DNA of 64,000 nt from Selaginella moellendorffii (taxonomy: Eukaryota > Streptophyta > Lycopodiopsida > Selaginellales > Selaginellaceae): positions 255,988-319,987 of the forward strand of contig NW_003314369.1 of the NCBI RefSeq assembly GCF_000143415.4. Direction: 5' to 3'. The position numbers and the translations under genes were made by a program. Under the pieces are notes generated by a model. That model searched no databases. It saw only the letters and a program-made list of their open reading frames with translations, and was not told the origin of the DNA. Positions 43,222-54,548 of this stretch are shown piece by piece; the stretch's first letter is position 1; each line of letters begins with the position of its first letter.

Positions 43222-46200
43222 ACTCCACCACCCATAGACGAAGTTTGATGTCCTCATCGAACGATAAACTATTTTATAAAGTAACACCCGCATGTGTTAC
43301 CATTTCCATCCTTGGCACCTAGCCAATATTTGTCAATAGTTTGACATTGAAGGCTCACCATGCCTTCTCCATATTCGTCAATAGTTTGACACCAAAGGTT
43401 CACTATGCCTTGCCCATCCTCTAAGGAGCATAGTCTTTCCAACATAGAGATTTATTCGACCACCTAGGGTGGTTTGCTCCCTTTTATTGGTTTAGTTCTC
43501 ACTAAACCTGTTAGAGACATCTTCTCTAACTCAATTCCCACTACCCATTCTCGAGTGGTCTCAGTTCCCATTGATATAACCTTTGCACTTTGGAACTTTG
43601 AATTTTGACTTCTTGGAATCAATTTCCTAGGTGTCTTCGACACCTTGCCTTGCACCTTTTGTGCAACTCCACTTCCCCTCCTAGGAAGTTTTCTACTCGA
43701 GGGCCCCATCATCCTCTCTTCTATTTCGTGCCACCCTGGGGCACTAAGTTCCAGTTATTATACTTTTTGCTAGGGCTGTTCATGGCCCTATCATTTGGCT
43801 ACCTTACTGCTCCCTCCCTTGGAGCTTCCCCTTTTGCCAAATCGGAGCAATTCAGAATCCATCCTTGGAAACACACTTCCTTTCCCGCAATTTGTTAGCG
43901 TCCAACACATTAGTGTTCCTCACCTAACTTTGCCACTTAGATTCCTTCCAAGGGATTCCACGGCCCTATTTGGCCACTCATCTTTTGCTCCTATCCATTG
44001 ATTGTTGCACCAAGCAACACCGAATCTCTACCTCCCTCCTTGAGGTATTCTTTTGATTCCATAGCAAAGGCTCTACTTTGCCAAAACTCTGGTGTTCACC
44101 CCTAGTAAGTCTCTTTAGCATCTTCTACTGTGAGCTCTATCCATGGCCCAACTTTGTGACCCTCCCATGGGTCTCTTTAGAGACTACTTTCCTTGGACAC
44201 ACTATGCCATCGCAATGACATAACTCATTTCCCTAAGGTGTTTTTCCCACTTGGTCACCTTGACCAAGCCATACCATCATCAATAGTTTAAATCAACACT
44301 TTGAACTAAGAACCTTATTCCTTAGCCCAAACAAGGACCTTATCCTTATTTAGCCACAAGATCCCCTAGTGATCTCACCTCGGCACCTTAACAGGTTTGC
44401 CAATAGGTACTAGGTCTTCCAGACCTTTAACTTGTTAACTACGACCCCGGGGGCATCCCCCACACTTGGCGGTGCGCCCAAGCTAGCCCTTCCAGCCAAG
44501 GGTCCATAGCAACTGAGACTAGGTGTCCCCATCTCATTCACCACGTCATTGGTGCCACTTGCACCAAAGTGTTCAAGTTAGATATGCTGAGCCACACTAA
44601 GCAATCTAACCGTGCATCACGACTCCGAGGCATCCCTCGCTTGGCGGTGTGCCCAAGCCAGTCTCCACACTGAGAGTCCATGACCACCAAAAAATGAGTG
44701 TCCTCATATTCCAAACCATCACCACGCCCTAGTGAGTTGGGACTCGAACCCAAGCACTAGAGGGTCGGGACTCGAACTTAACCTCCGTATATGCATCTAC
44801 GGACGGCATCACCCAGGATGCCTAGCGTGACTCCCCACGCCGGTGCACCAACTTATACTCAAAGCGCGCTATAGATCACAGCTTAGGAACCTAGTTCCTC
44901 CCCACTGCCAAGTCTTCTCACTTGACAAGCCTGTGATCATGCATGGACTCCTCCATACTTGGCCCCATGGCCCACCCTTTTTGAAGTTATCACCTTTAAC
45001 TAGGGTATTTGTTCCCTTGACTTGCCAATCTCGCTTTGGCAAGTCCTCCGACCACTGTAACACGGTTCCTGCACAAGCGTGAAAGCCCTTGATCATCGAC
45101 TTTTGTTCAAAGCCCTCTTTTTGAACACTCGGGAATTACTTCCCTAACCTTGATAGCCTTGCCTCATGGCAAGCTTCAAGACCACACTTCTGCTGCGCCA
45201 CTCTAATTTCGCGCGTCCCTTGAACCATTTACACTTGGCCTTTCTAGGTACTAAGCTACCTAGAATCGTCTTTGGGAACCTTGAAGGAACTCTGTCCCTT
45301 AGCTTGCTAAGGCCTCCCTTTTTGCAAGTTTTCCAATTGCCACATAGTCTAACATGGACAATTCCATATTTTAGACTCTCCATGGCATCACGGTTGCTAG
45401 CGGCAACACCCTCGAGCCCCCACTTGATTCTCCACTCCCAGCTGGTATAACCAACCTTGGTTATGCCCTTCGATTTCTATGGCTCGGTTCTATCCTTTTA
45501 CTTCTTGCTTTTGGCTTCACACCTTTCCTTCGGTCATTCTCCTCCAGACCAGGAGGATAGCTTTGCACTTTTTATCATGCCTTAGCAAGTATTCTTAGGG
45601 ATGAACCTACCCAATAGCCCAGGGAGTGGTTCCTCAATCCGGGTATGCTCACCTTATAATCCCACACACTGGGATTACATTGTTGCTTATGGGCCTTTAC
45701 ATGCCCATCACTAACCTTGCCAAAATTCCATTTTTGGCTTTGTCCAACTCGGGTAGACAGTCTTCTCTTGGACATTTGGATTGCACCTTCTATCCATCAT
45801 TCGCTAGGGACTTAGTCCCTTGGGCTGTAAGCTCCTGAGTTTGGACTTCCCGGGAGGTCACCCAGCCCAGTACTATTCAAACCCAAGGACACTTAACTCC
45901 AATTATCCCAAGACCCTTAACCGATTGGAAAAGGGGGTGCACTCTTGTTTATGGGCCCTTTCCCTCTATATTTGAACCCCTATGGATCGTCTCTCGAGTC
46001 GTTCCCTCTGGTTGCTTACAATCCACCACGCTTCCCTGCAAGTTCACGCCCTCGTGAACGGAAGCTGAGAGCCGCAGCTCTCCCAAGAGCCCCGCTCTCT
46101 TGACACCCTACCCCTCGGGTCGAGCCCAGCGGGAGCAAACTGGACCAGCCAGATGTCAATCAACATGTGGTGCGATTCCCCTAGCCAACCAACAGAGTCG

Positions 46201-47913
46201 GACCCGAGACCCCTTTGATACCAAATGTAAGCTCTTGAGTTTGGACTTCCCGGGAGGTCACCCAGCCCAGTACTATTCAAACCCAAGGACACTTAACTCC
46301 AATTATCCCAAGACCCTTAACCGATTGGAAAAGGGGGTGCACTCTTGTTCATGGGCCCTTTCCCTCTATATTTGAACCCCTATGGATCGTCTCTCGAGTC
46401 ATTCCTTTTGGTTGCTTACATGGGCCTTATTTATTACCCTCTCGACATCAAACACCACCTCCTAGTGTTCTAGAGTGTTTGGGTGTCCCAATGATGGCTT
46501 CCTTGACAATGAGTATTTCCTTTTATGACATTGACTTACTATATCGCAACATAAGCAACTTATCCCCCGTAAGGGTACGTCCAATTTCCCTATGCCATTA
46601 AGGAGGCTTGGGTAGCTACCTTCTACTCGTTTAACCAATTATTTTGCATCTCTTGCTTAGTTGCCTCATAGTTGTCAAGTCCTACAACTCATTGCTGGTG
46701 CTTCCACACCTCCATCATTATCTGGGTCACCACACTCTAACTGCGTGCTCTGCCGCTTAGGCTATGCCATTCCCATTTCCATTGGGATTCCTTTGGCAAG
46801 GGGTTCTCATGAACCCACCAACATAGCCTCAAGGTATCACACCTTGGCATATTTGGTGTCTTCACACCATCAGCTTCACGAGCTTACCTCTATGACACTT
46901 CTTCTTTGTGTCTAAGTCTTTTGCCAAGACTAATATCGCTCTTTCTCATGCCAACCATCTGTTAGCACTACACCATAGAGGTCACACACAATTTTGTGTT
47001 AAAGTTGTTTTCTTTTTGGGAACACCTTTCCCACGACTTTAGCATGGCACATTTTGCCATCGATGAGATACCCTCTGTTCTCATCCTTGGATCCTATGAT
47101 CCCCCCCCTATCCTTTGTGGGGTACAACACACCTTAGTCCAAATGCTTTCATTAGTCCTTTTAGGACCATTTCTTGACTCTACTTAAGTCATCCAGCAGT
47201 TTTGGACTTGGTTAATCCACAAACCCGTAAGGTCCCACTTGTGAGGCATTAGCTCACTGGAATACACTTCTTGCATTCCTGTCCTACTCAGAAGGACTAT
47301 TTTCACAAGTGTTACGCTGACACTTGTTTTTGTTCTCTAGGGCAACCTTTGCCCCTTAGGACTACTTGTCCATGTGATGAGAATACCAACTCATCTCTAA
47401 GTACACCCCCCAACTCCTTGGGTTGTTCCAGCATTTATTAAAGGTAGCCCTGACTACCATTTCAAGGACTTGAGTCTTCTTCCGTATTTGACCTCCCACG
47501 GTCATTACTTCTGGTCTTACATTCATGAGCACCAACCTCAACTATATGAGGATAATTTTGTGACTCCCTTATTGCTTTGGAGTCTTTATCTTTCCTGTGA
47601 TCCCAACTTTAGTTGTTTACCACAACTACATTGGCCATTTACTGAGTCAAACACTCATCTGGATCACATCCTCAAGTCTCTGAGGAAAACTGTATACTGT
47701 TCCCAAGATCCCAAAGTCGTTCCCTTACCGGCCCCTTTTCTATCCACCACATCGCGCCTAAGTCACGCATGAACTTGGGTGGAGAGCCATGTCCTCTCGG
47801 CATGCTACTCCTCAAGGATAAGCCCACTCCTAGGACCTTCCAATGCCAATATCAATGGTGATATACTTGAGCACCAATAAAAGTCGGATTAAGGAACAGC
47901 TCCGATACCAAAT
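43222..47913 (-). other. Internal region of the 8.1-kb LTR element
   Basis: No recognisable gag or pol. Short minus-strand frames such as 43712-43464 (basic, GPSSRKLPRRGSG) and 45383-45144 are seen. A 595-bp TRIM interrupts it at 45826-46420. The segments around 44440-44800 contain repeated GGGACTCGAAC-like words. Confidence 0.55.
45826..46420 (-). mobile_element. TRIM element, 195-bp LTRs, perfect target duplication
   Basis: Two 195-bp LTRs (45826-46020, 46226-46420), TGTAAGCTC...GCTTACA, differ at only a few sites. Internal part 205 bp. CTTTGATACCAAA beside the right LTR is the reverse of the tRNA-Met-type PBS, so it reads on the minus strand. Flanking TGGGC on both sides is a perfect 5-bp target duplication. 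A decayed solo LTR of the same family lies at 59984-60178. Confidence 0.9.
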
Positions 47914-49660
47914 TGTAAGCGACTAAATTTTCCATTCTACTTTAGTCACTTAACCACACCTCCAACCACTTAGAGAAGTCTCAATCACAACCTCCATAAG
48001 TCCATTTCAGGACTTGGGACTTGCTAGCTTCGAGAATGGCATCCATGCCACTCAACATTTGCACTTGGTCCAAGTGCTCCACGTGTCCGATCCCATGACT
48101 GACACTCAAAAGTACCACCGACATGGCAGCCTGTTACGCTAAAGCCATGCCCAATCACCTTTGCCACACTGATAGTCCAATACCACTTGTATCACAGTCT
48201 TGGGTCTCCAAGACTAGGCAAACCATCCATGAGTGGTCATCTCGGATCCACTCCTTAGCATCCTTAGGATGCCCACTGACATGGGGAATAGCCTTCCCCA
48301 ATATCCCTCTGTCAGTCCCCACTAAGTCCCTTTTTGCCCCTGGCCGTGTTTGCCAACACTGCCACTGAATCGAGGCCCACAAGCCCGACCACTAAGTCCC
48401 ACGGTCCTCTGGGACTTCCTCACCACACAACTGTGTCCTTGGTCACTACCCCAGAGGACTACTCCTCTTTCTTTCCACAGTCTGGGCCTTTGGGACAACA
48501 TTTCGGAACACCGTGGCCTTATGCGAGCCACCTGGGTACTCTCCCCGCCTTCCGCCCTTGGGTGCTCTAGCCATGGGCTTAGAGCGAGGTTCCGTTGAGC
48601 CACGCCTGGTATCCAAGTAGGTAGTGCCACCCACACTTGGACTGGGAGCATCAGCCAGTCGATCTCCCAGGGGAACTAGAGTCGGCTCTTGTACACTTCA
48701 CCAAGCTACCCTACTTGTCAGTTCGTGTTCACTCTAGTCTTGGACTTCCCAGTGGTCAGCTCATCACCCAACACTGGGTCTAGCCTTCCTGGGCCAAACT
48801 AGCCTTTCCTGGCCAAACTGGCTCCACTAGGCTCTAACCCCCACACTCTCCCTACTATACTTTTGGAACCCCCCCCCTCCCTGGGGGACGATCGCTTTGG
48901 GCTTTCACCCAATTGCCTGTATTAGTATTCGGACTCGGACTCGGGCTCGAACTCGGACTCGGACTCGGTCTCGGTCCCGGTTTTGGACTCAGACTCGGTC
49001 TCAGTCTCGGTCTCGGCCTCGGTCTCGGTTCCATCTCGGACTCCATCTCGGACTTCATCTCGGGTCCATCTCGGACTCCATCTCGGACTCCATCTCGGAC
49101 TCCATCTCGGGTCCATCTCGGACTCCATCTCGGACTCCATCTCGGGTCCATCTCGGACTCCATCTCGGACTCCATCTCGGGTCCATCTCGGACTCCATCT
49201 CGGGTCCATCTTGGACTCCATCTCGGACTCCATCTCGGGTCCATCTCGGACTCCATCTCGGACTCCATCTCGGGTCCATCTTGGACTCCATCTCGGACTC
49301 CACTTCGGGTCCATCTCGGACTCCATCTCGGACTCCATATCAGACTCCACTTCGGGTCCATCTCGGACTCCATCTCGGACTCCACTTCGGGTCCATCTCG
49401 GACTCCACTTTGGACTCCACTTCGGACTCCATATCGGACTCCATATCGGACTCCACTTCAGGTCCATCTCGGACTCCAACTCAGGTCCGCCTCGTGCTTG
49501 CTCCTCGAGCACTTTGTTGGGAGTTCCACTCCCGCTCTCGACCTTCCAAGTCGGAGCTTTTAGTCCAAACGTGTTATGCTCGTTTGGCTTTTGCTTCGGC
49601 CACTACCACGTGGCACCCTTTCCGGCTCCACTTTGGGGCCTAGGGATTTTGTGTCTCACA
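47914..49660 (-). repeat. 5' LTR (right) of the 8.1-kb element
   Basis: 1,747-bp partner of 41514-43221. Contains the second copy of the minisatellite at about 48930-49490 with a somewhat different unit order. PBS follows on the minus strand at 47913 and below. Confidence 0.9.
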
Positions 49661-50639
49661 ACGCTATCACCCACAGACAGATATTGGGTATTGAGTCAAA
49701 TTTGATGACAATGACACTTCTTGACAAATGGACAAACAAAGAGGGTGGGTAGGCAGGTGAAGGATTATTTATGATGTTATGTCTCTAGAGACTAAATTGA
49801 TTGGGTAAATCATTTGGGACTTGCAAAAATATGCTATAACAACTCATCACATTCAAGTATTAGAGTGAGTCCATAGGAAGTTATCAATGAGTGAGTTATT
49901 GAAGGGTTGTGGAACTCGGCATAGCTAAGTATTATGGAAAATTACCCACAGTAAAGGCGTTCACAGTGGAAAGACTCAACATTTGGAATCTAGTGGGGGA
50001 TTCCTTGGAATGGTCTTAACAAAGGCAAACCAAATATGCAAATCATAAGTGCTGAGACGTAGAATTCCAACCTAAGGAGAAGATGTGGTAGAACACCAAA
50101 AACTTAAGGTTATTTAATGGGATCAGTCGGAAGTTGACCCATCAATATAGAAACTAAAGGAGAACCTAATGAATGCATGAGATCTAGTGGAAGAATTTTT
50201 GCAAGGTACAACTCTATATACTTATACAAAGTTCAATTGAAGTATTCATTTATAAAATTGAGCAATGTCATATGTTGGAACCTAAAAGTGCACCAAAGGT
50301 AAGCTAATTAGTATAAGTTAGCTATGTTGATCAAGTATAGAGAGTTATACCCAACTCCCCATGAGGATGTTAAATCCATAGACATTTTACAAAGGTTGAA
50401 TTCAAGTCCCAACCCTCTAGTAAAGCAAGGTTGGGTTCAAATCCCAACACTATACTAAGGTAGTGAGGTGAGGGGTATAGAAACACCTATATCCCGTTAT
50501 CATGGGCTCTTAGCTGAGGAGGCTGACTTAAGCACACCACTAAGTGGGGAGATGCCCTTGGAGACATAGTCAACAAGTTATAAGATTAAAAAGAGATGTT
50601 TGATGTGGGCATTGAATTTCTTCTATGGGTGGTGGAATT
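49661..50639 (+). pseudogene. Gypsy integrase C-terminal remains and 3' untranslated part
   Basis: Resumes directly after the nested element with HPQTD, then decayed frames (GKLPTVKAFTVERLNIW; VEFQPKEKM; FNGISRKLTHQY) corresponding to the integrase C-terminal region. Followed by non-coding DNA to the polypurine-like tract near 50628. Confidence 0.6.
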
Positions 50640-51132
50640 ATAAAGATCTAACTCTCCTAGGTGTCATAGGCTAAATGATCCATGAAACCACGACTAGAAT
50701 GATAAAGAGTTTATTAGATGAGACCGAGTTTGAGATAGAGTCTGAGACCAATTCTGAGATCGAGTTCAAGACTGAGTGCAAGATCAAGTCCAAGACTGAC
50801 TCCGAGACTGAGTTCAAGACTGAGTCCAAGACCGAGTTCAAGACCAAGTTCGAGTATGAGATCAGCCTGAGATCTGATGTGACAAGGGTGAATAGATATA
50901 GCTTCAGTGTAACAGGCTGATATGTTAGTGGTACCTTTGGGTGTTAGTCATGGGATCAGACACATAGAGCATTTAGACCAAGTGCAAAAGCTAAGTGGCT
51001 TAAATGCTATTCACAGGGCTAGCAAGTCCCTAAGTTTGAAACAAGACTTATAGAGGTTGTGAGTGAGACTCCTCCAAATGGTTGGAAGTGTGGTAAAGTA
51101 ACTAAAGTAGAATGGAAAATTTAGTCATTTAT
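50640..51132 (+). repeat. 3' LTR of the large Gypsy element, internally deleted
   Basis: Starts TATAAAGATCTAACTCTCC (original TG probably mutated), carries a short minisatellite (50695-50865), and ends AAATTTAGTCATTTATA, similar to the LTR end at 47914 and below on the opposite strand. About 1 kb is missing relative to full LTRs. Confidence 0.6.
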
Positions 51133-52324
51133 ATCTTCTTATGCTTATTATGAAGTGAGTTATATCTTAGTATAAAAAATGGATTTATGAAGAATCAATT
51201 TAATGATCACTTGTTGTGCATATTTTCATTATCTTTAGCTTTTGCATTGATATAAATTAACTTCTGCATTATGAAATTTTAATTTATGGATGTGTTAAGG
51301 AGAATATTGTGGGTTGTACCATAATTTTCTTATTTGGCATTGAAATTGGTTCATACAAGACTTATTATCATTGTTATGCGAGACTTAGCTATAGATTTTG
51401 AAATTTTTAGTTCTTTGAGTTTTCATACTCATTATTTCATTTATTAGGAGTTGTCAGGAAAAACATTTTAACTCATTAGTTCCAATATTGGAGATGCAGC
51501 CTATAAATACAAGGGCAATTAAGCAAGCTACAACTTGTTTAGTTACCCTATCAAGGTCCAGGAGTTTGTGCAAGTGGAAGTGGAAGGGCTCATCTGCTTC
51601 AACTACTTCACCTTACTCAACAAGAAACATATCACTCAAAAGCATTTGCTCTTTTACTTTCTATGCTGCGAGGAAATTATACCCCCATGCTGATGCTGGG
51701 GCCAGATGGTAAGTAAGAGGTGGATGCAAGCTGTGCCAATTCAGATCTGAAACAAATTTATGCAATGAAGCCTCGGGTATGGTCTCTTTTTCCCATACCA
51801 GCCTTTGTGATCTTATTATAAGTGGACGCTGCCATCTGTTGGAGTGAGTGCTAGCCAAGATGAAGATGATGATGATAATATCCCACTCTTGATGAGGAGG
51901 AGGAGGAGCTGTCATGGGTGAGCCAAAGAATCAATGATGGATTTACAAGAACAACTTCATGGCATCAACTGCATTAAATACAATGAAAAATCAACTTAGA
52001 CAATGCCAATAATAGTAAATAAAGACCATGATGATGGAGAAATGAATATTAAGTGGAACAAAAGATGAATTCACTAAAAGAAATAATTGGGAAGGTTATA
52101 GTGCCCCAACATTAAGAACTTCCTCTTGCACAAAACTTTAAAAAGTTCAGCTCATCAAATAACACTCTCTCTCTTGAGAAAGGAGTATGATGTAAAATGA
52201 GCACCTGACCATTATTTGTCACTTCCAAGTTCCATGGCATCTGACATTCCCTCCTCCAAAATGCATGTAGATGCCAAAGGGATTCCTTAAAGCTCTGATC
52301 CTTTGTGTTGGTGCTGGTCATTTG
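51133..52324. other. AT-rich intergenic DNA, no supported gene
   Basis: Short frames at 51488-51712 (+) and 51915-51661 (-) overlap and have no recognisable domain. The rest is AT-rich. Probably old transposon sequence. Confidence 0.45.
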
Positions 52325-53060
52325 TAGCTAGGCAAGGGATCCATTGTAAAAGTAGTGGAGAAATACAAACATGAACTCTTTGTATTCAATTATATATAGA
52401 TGGTATATATACAAGGAAACTACTGCCACTTGGGCACACATCATCTCTACCTCTAACACTCAAGCTTAAATTTAAGCTTGAATTGTGCTTACTTAGTCTA
52501 AGATGTTGAGCATGAAGAGCTGATGAGAAAAATATATGAAAAATTCATCAATTAAATACCCAAAACTTAGTTCTTGGTCTTGGCCTTGTTTGCTCACACT
52601 CTTGCTCCTTGTTAAGGCTTCAATCTTGCCACTAGCATGTGGTCATGGTTTTCTGATACTACCAGGTATTTAAATCTCCATAAACATCTTTCCCAGTTGC
52701 TGGAAATTCCTATAAAGAATTATTATACAATATTTTTGAATTTTGACCCAATTCTTGATATAACTTGTTGTTCAACAGCTCTAAAGCATCTAGTGCATCT
52801 AACAAAAACTTTAAGTATTGCAAAAAGGGATTGCAATCAAAGAGCTCATCCTCTTCCTCATCACTAGCCTCCTTGCTAACAAGTGCTATGCCCAAGATCA
52901 AAGAGCTAATTGCTCTAATACCATGAAAGCAATGGAGAAATGCATACATGAGGAGGAAGAACTCTATATTTAACTGCATATAAATGAAAAATATACATGG
53001 AAACTACACACAGCCATAGCAATGGATTTTGGAGTGGAGCCAACACACCAACACTAGTGG
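52325..53060 (-). mobile_element. Degenerate Copia-like TRIM relic
   Basis: Two similar segments of about 90 bp (around 52350-52440 and 52930-53020: GGAGAAATRCAWACATGA, TATATACAAGGAAACTAC-type) flank about 490 bp. GCTCTAATACCATGAAAG at 52911-52928 is the reverse of a mutated TGGTATCAGAGC PBS, so the orientation is minus. Ends are not sharp. Confidence 0.5.
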
Positions 53061-53559
53061 CTACTTGGAAGAAGCCCAAGAGGTATTGCAATCCCCAATG
53101 TTTTGGACGTGCTTCCAATATTTACTCTTAGGTAATTGGATGATTTAATCGATTGTAGTGGAGATCATGGTGGACATCAACAGTCTCTTGGCTATCACTA
53201 GTGCTGGCATTGGATCATTGTCAAGGCAGGTGGAGAATTTGCAGCTCCAATACTAGAATTCATAGGGGGCAATTGCACTTTATTTGGCACCTTAAAACCC
53301 CTATTCTGCCAATTCTAGGGTCGACTAGCGAGACCAGTCAAGGAGTTCTGCAGATCCAGCAGCTGGTTCTAGTTTAGTTCCTGACACAATAGTTATGAGA
53401 GAAATCTCTGTTGTAGAGAGGGATGAGATGCTGCTCCAAGATAGAAGAGGCAGCGTGGCTCACCATATCTCCACAGGAATCACTTATAGTTGATCAAAGT
53501 ATGAAGATCACTGGCGGCTAAAAGTCTGATACCATGATAGAGAAGTCGAGATGCTCATC
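53061..53559. other. Intergenic repeat-like DNA
   Basis: No gene. AAAGTCTGATACCATGATAG near 53520-53540 again resembles a reversed PBS, hinting at another LTR remnant. Confidence 0.35.
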
Positions 53560-54280
53560 AAGAGTGCAATAGGTCATGGCCCTGGAGCTGACGCAGCATG
53601 AGCCTGGACTCTGAGTGCGACTACAAATGATGTTGTCATCATGTGCTTCATACTCTAATTCTCTGCTTCTCGGGACCATGATGCTACGTCCAGGGTGACA
53701 ATCACGTTTGCATCTGTTTAGACCGCCATAACAGTTCAAATGCAAGGCAGCGTAAGCTTCTCATGTTGCTCCCAAAGCTCGCCACAACGGTCTTCCAAGG
53801 CAGAAAAAGAAGGCCAAGTCCCTGTTTGCACCAGGGATTCCTTTGGTGGTGCAATAGTCGAAGATGGATTGGTACCAAGCACCAGAGCCCACACACCAGA
53901 AGTTGCTCTTCCGAGAACTCACCTCAATAGCATAAATCCTGAAGGCCACCATGCGGTTTCAACTCCAACACCTTGAGGCGATCACCAGCAACACCATCCG
54001 AAGGCAAGCGCCGTATAGCAGTCCCTAAGGCTTCCTACCACACAAATCCCTGTAGCATGCCGGATAGCCAATCGACTCAAAGCTTATTCCGTGCTGTTGC
54101 AAGGATCTAGCTAGGGCTTGAGATAATCTCCTAGAGCATCAACGCTGGCTAGCAGCCATTTGCAGTTTCCTCCCCAATGATCCAATTGGCCAAGGGAATC
54201 CACCTTCCATGCACGAGACAGCAGAGACCGGTGCCCCGAACTTCGGGTAATCTCTATCCCAGACCAAGAATGCGGACTCG
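53560..54280 (-). pseudogene. Broken duplicate of the CR-type NTPase gene
   Basis: Colinear with 55380-56290 of the intact gene, with deletions: shared blocks CAATCACG(G/T)TTGCATCTG, AAAGCTCGCCACA, GGTCTTCC, TTGGTACCAAG, AGAGCCCACA and CATGCACGA in the same order. Frames are broken throughout. It covers only the part from after Walker A to the middle of the protein. It lies about 270 bp from the intact gene's stop, same strand. Confidence 0.75.
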
Positions 54281-54548
54281 ACTCACATTGTCGCTCGGCT
54301 CGGCGTCCTCCATGAACTCGAGGGCAAGCTCGCCGTCACGCGGCCCGTACTATAAACCCCGTATCCAGATCGATCCGGACAATCACGTGATCATTGGTAC
54401 GTGCCGTACCGTTGGTCCCAATGACGGAACGAATCAATCAATCCCTTGGTGTGGAGGACACAAAGACGCTATCCAACAATTTCATTTCATATATTGCCCT
54501 TGTCATCGACGAAAGCGTTCCATGAGTAATCTGTCTCCGCCAACAAAA

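Larger units (their letters stand above)
41514..49660 (-). mobile_element. 8.1-kb LTR retrotransposon inserted in Gypsy integrase (minus strand)
   Basis: LTRs 41514-43221 (1,708 bp) and 47914-49660 (1,747 bp), TG...CA ends. Next to the right LTR on the minus strand is TTTGGTATCGGAGC (PBS), and next to the left LTR GGGTGGTGGAGT (polypurine tract). Host flanks ACACT / ACGCT form a 5-bp target duplication with one mismatch, and the Gypsy integrase frame continues across it (HPQTD motif right after 49661). The 4.7-kb internal part shows no convincing gag or pol on either strand, only short minus-strand basic frames, so it is probably non-autonomous or very old inside. It shares PBS and LTR parts with its host element, suggesting one family. 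Confidence 0.85.
29367..51132 (+). mobile_element. Large decayed Gypsy-type LTR retrotransposon with nested insertions
   Basis: Structure on the plus strand: 5' LTR about 29367-31284; primer-binding-like ATTTAGTATTGGAGC at 31285; gag remains 31340-33230 and zinc knuckle about 39015-39065; pol remains (RT, RNase H, integrase) 39240-41513 and integrase end 49661-50200; polypurine-like GGGTGGTGGAAT at about 50628; 3' LTR 50640-51132, internally deleted. Nested inside are a TRIM, a solo LTR, a LINE and an opposite-strand LTR element. Stops are mostly TAA/TAG where CAA/CAG would be expected, consistent with C-to-T decay of methylated DNA. The exact outer ends are approximate. Confidence 0.75.

Noticed and set aside
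44440-44800. Words GGGACTCGAACC suggesting reversed tRNA T-arms
   Set aside because: Multiple near copies inside an LTR-element interior without flanking stems, so part of the element's repeats.
47042-47772. Plus-strand frames of 60-100 codons in the LTR-element interior
   Set aside because: Element runs on the minus strand, the frames are short and carry no gag or pol motif.
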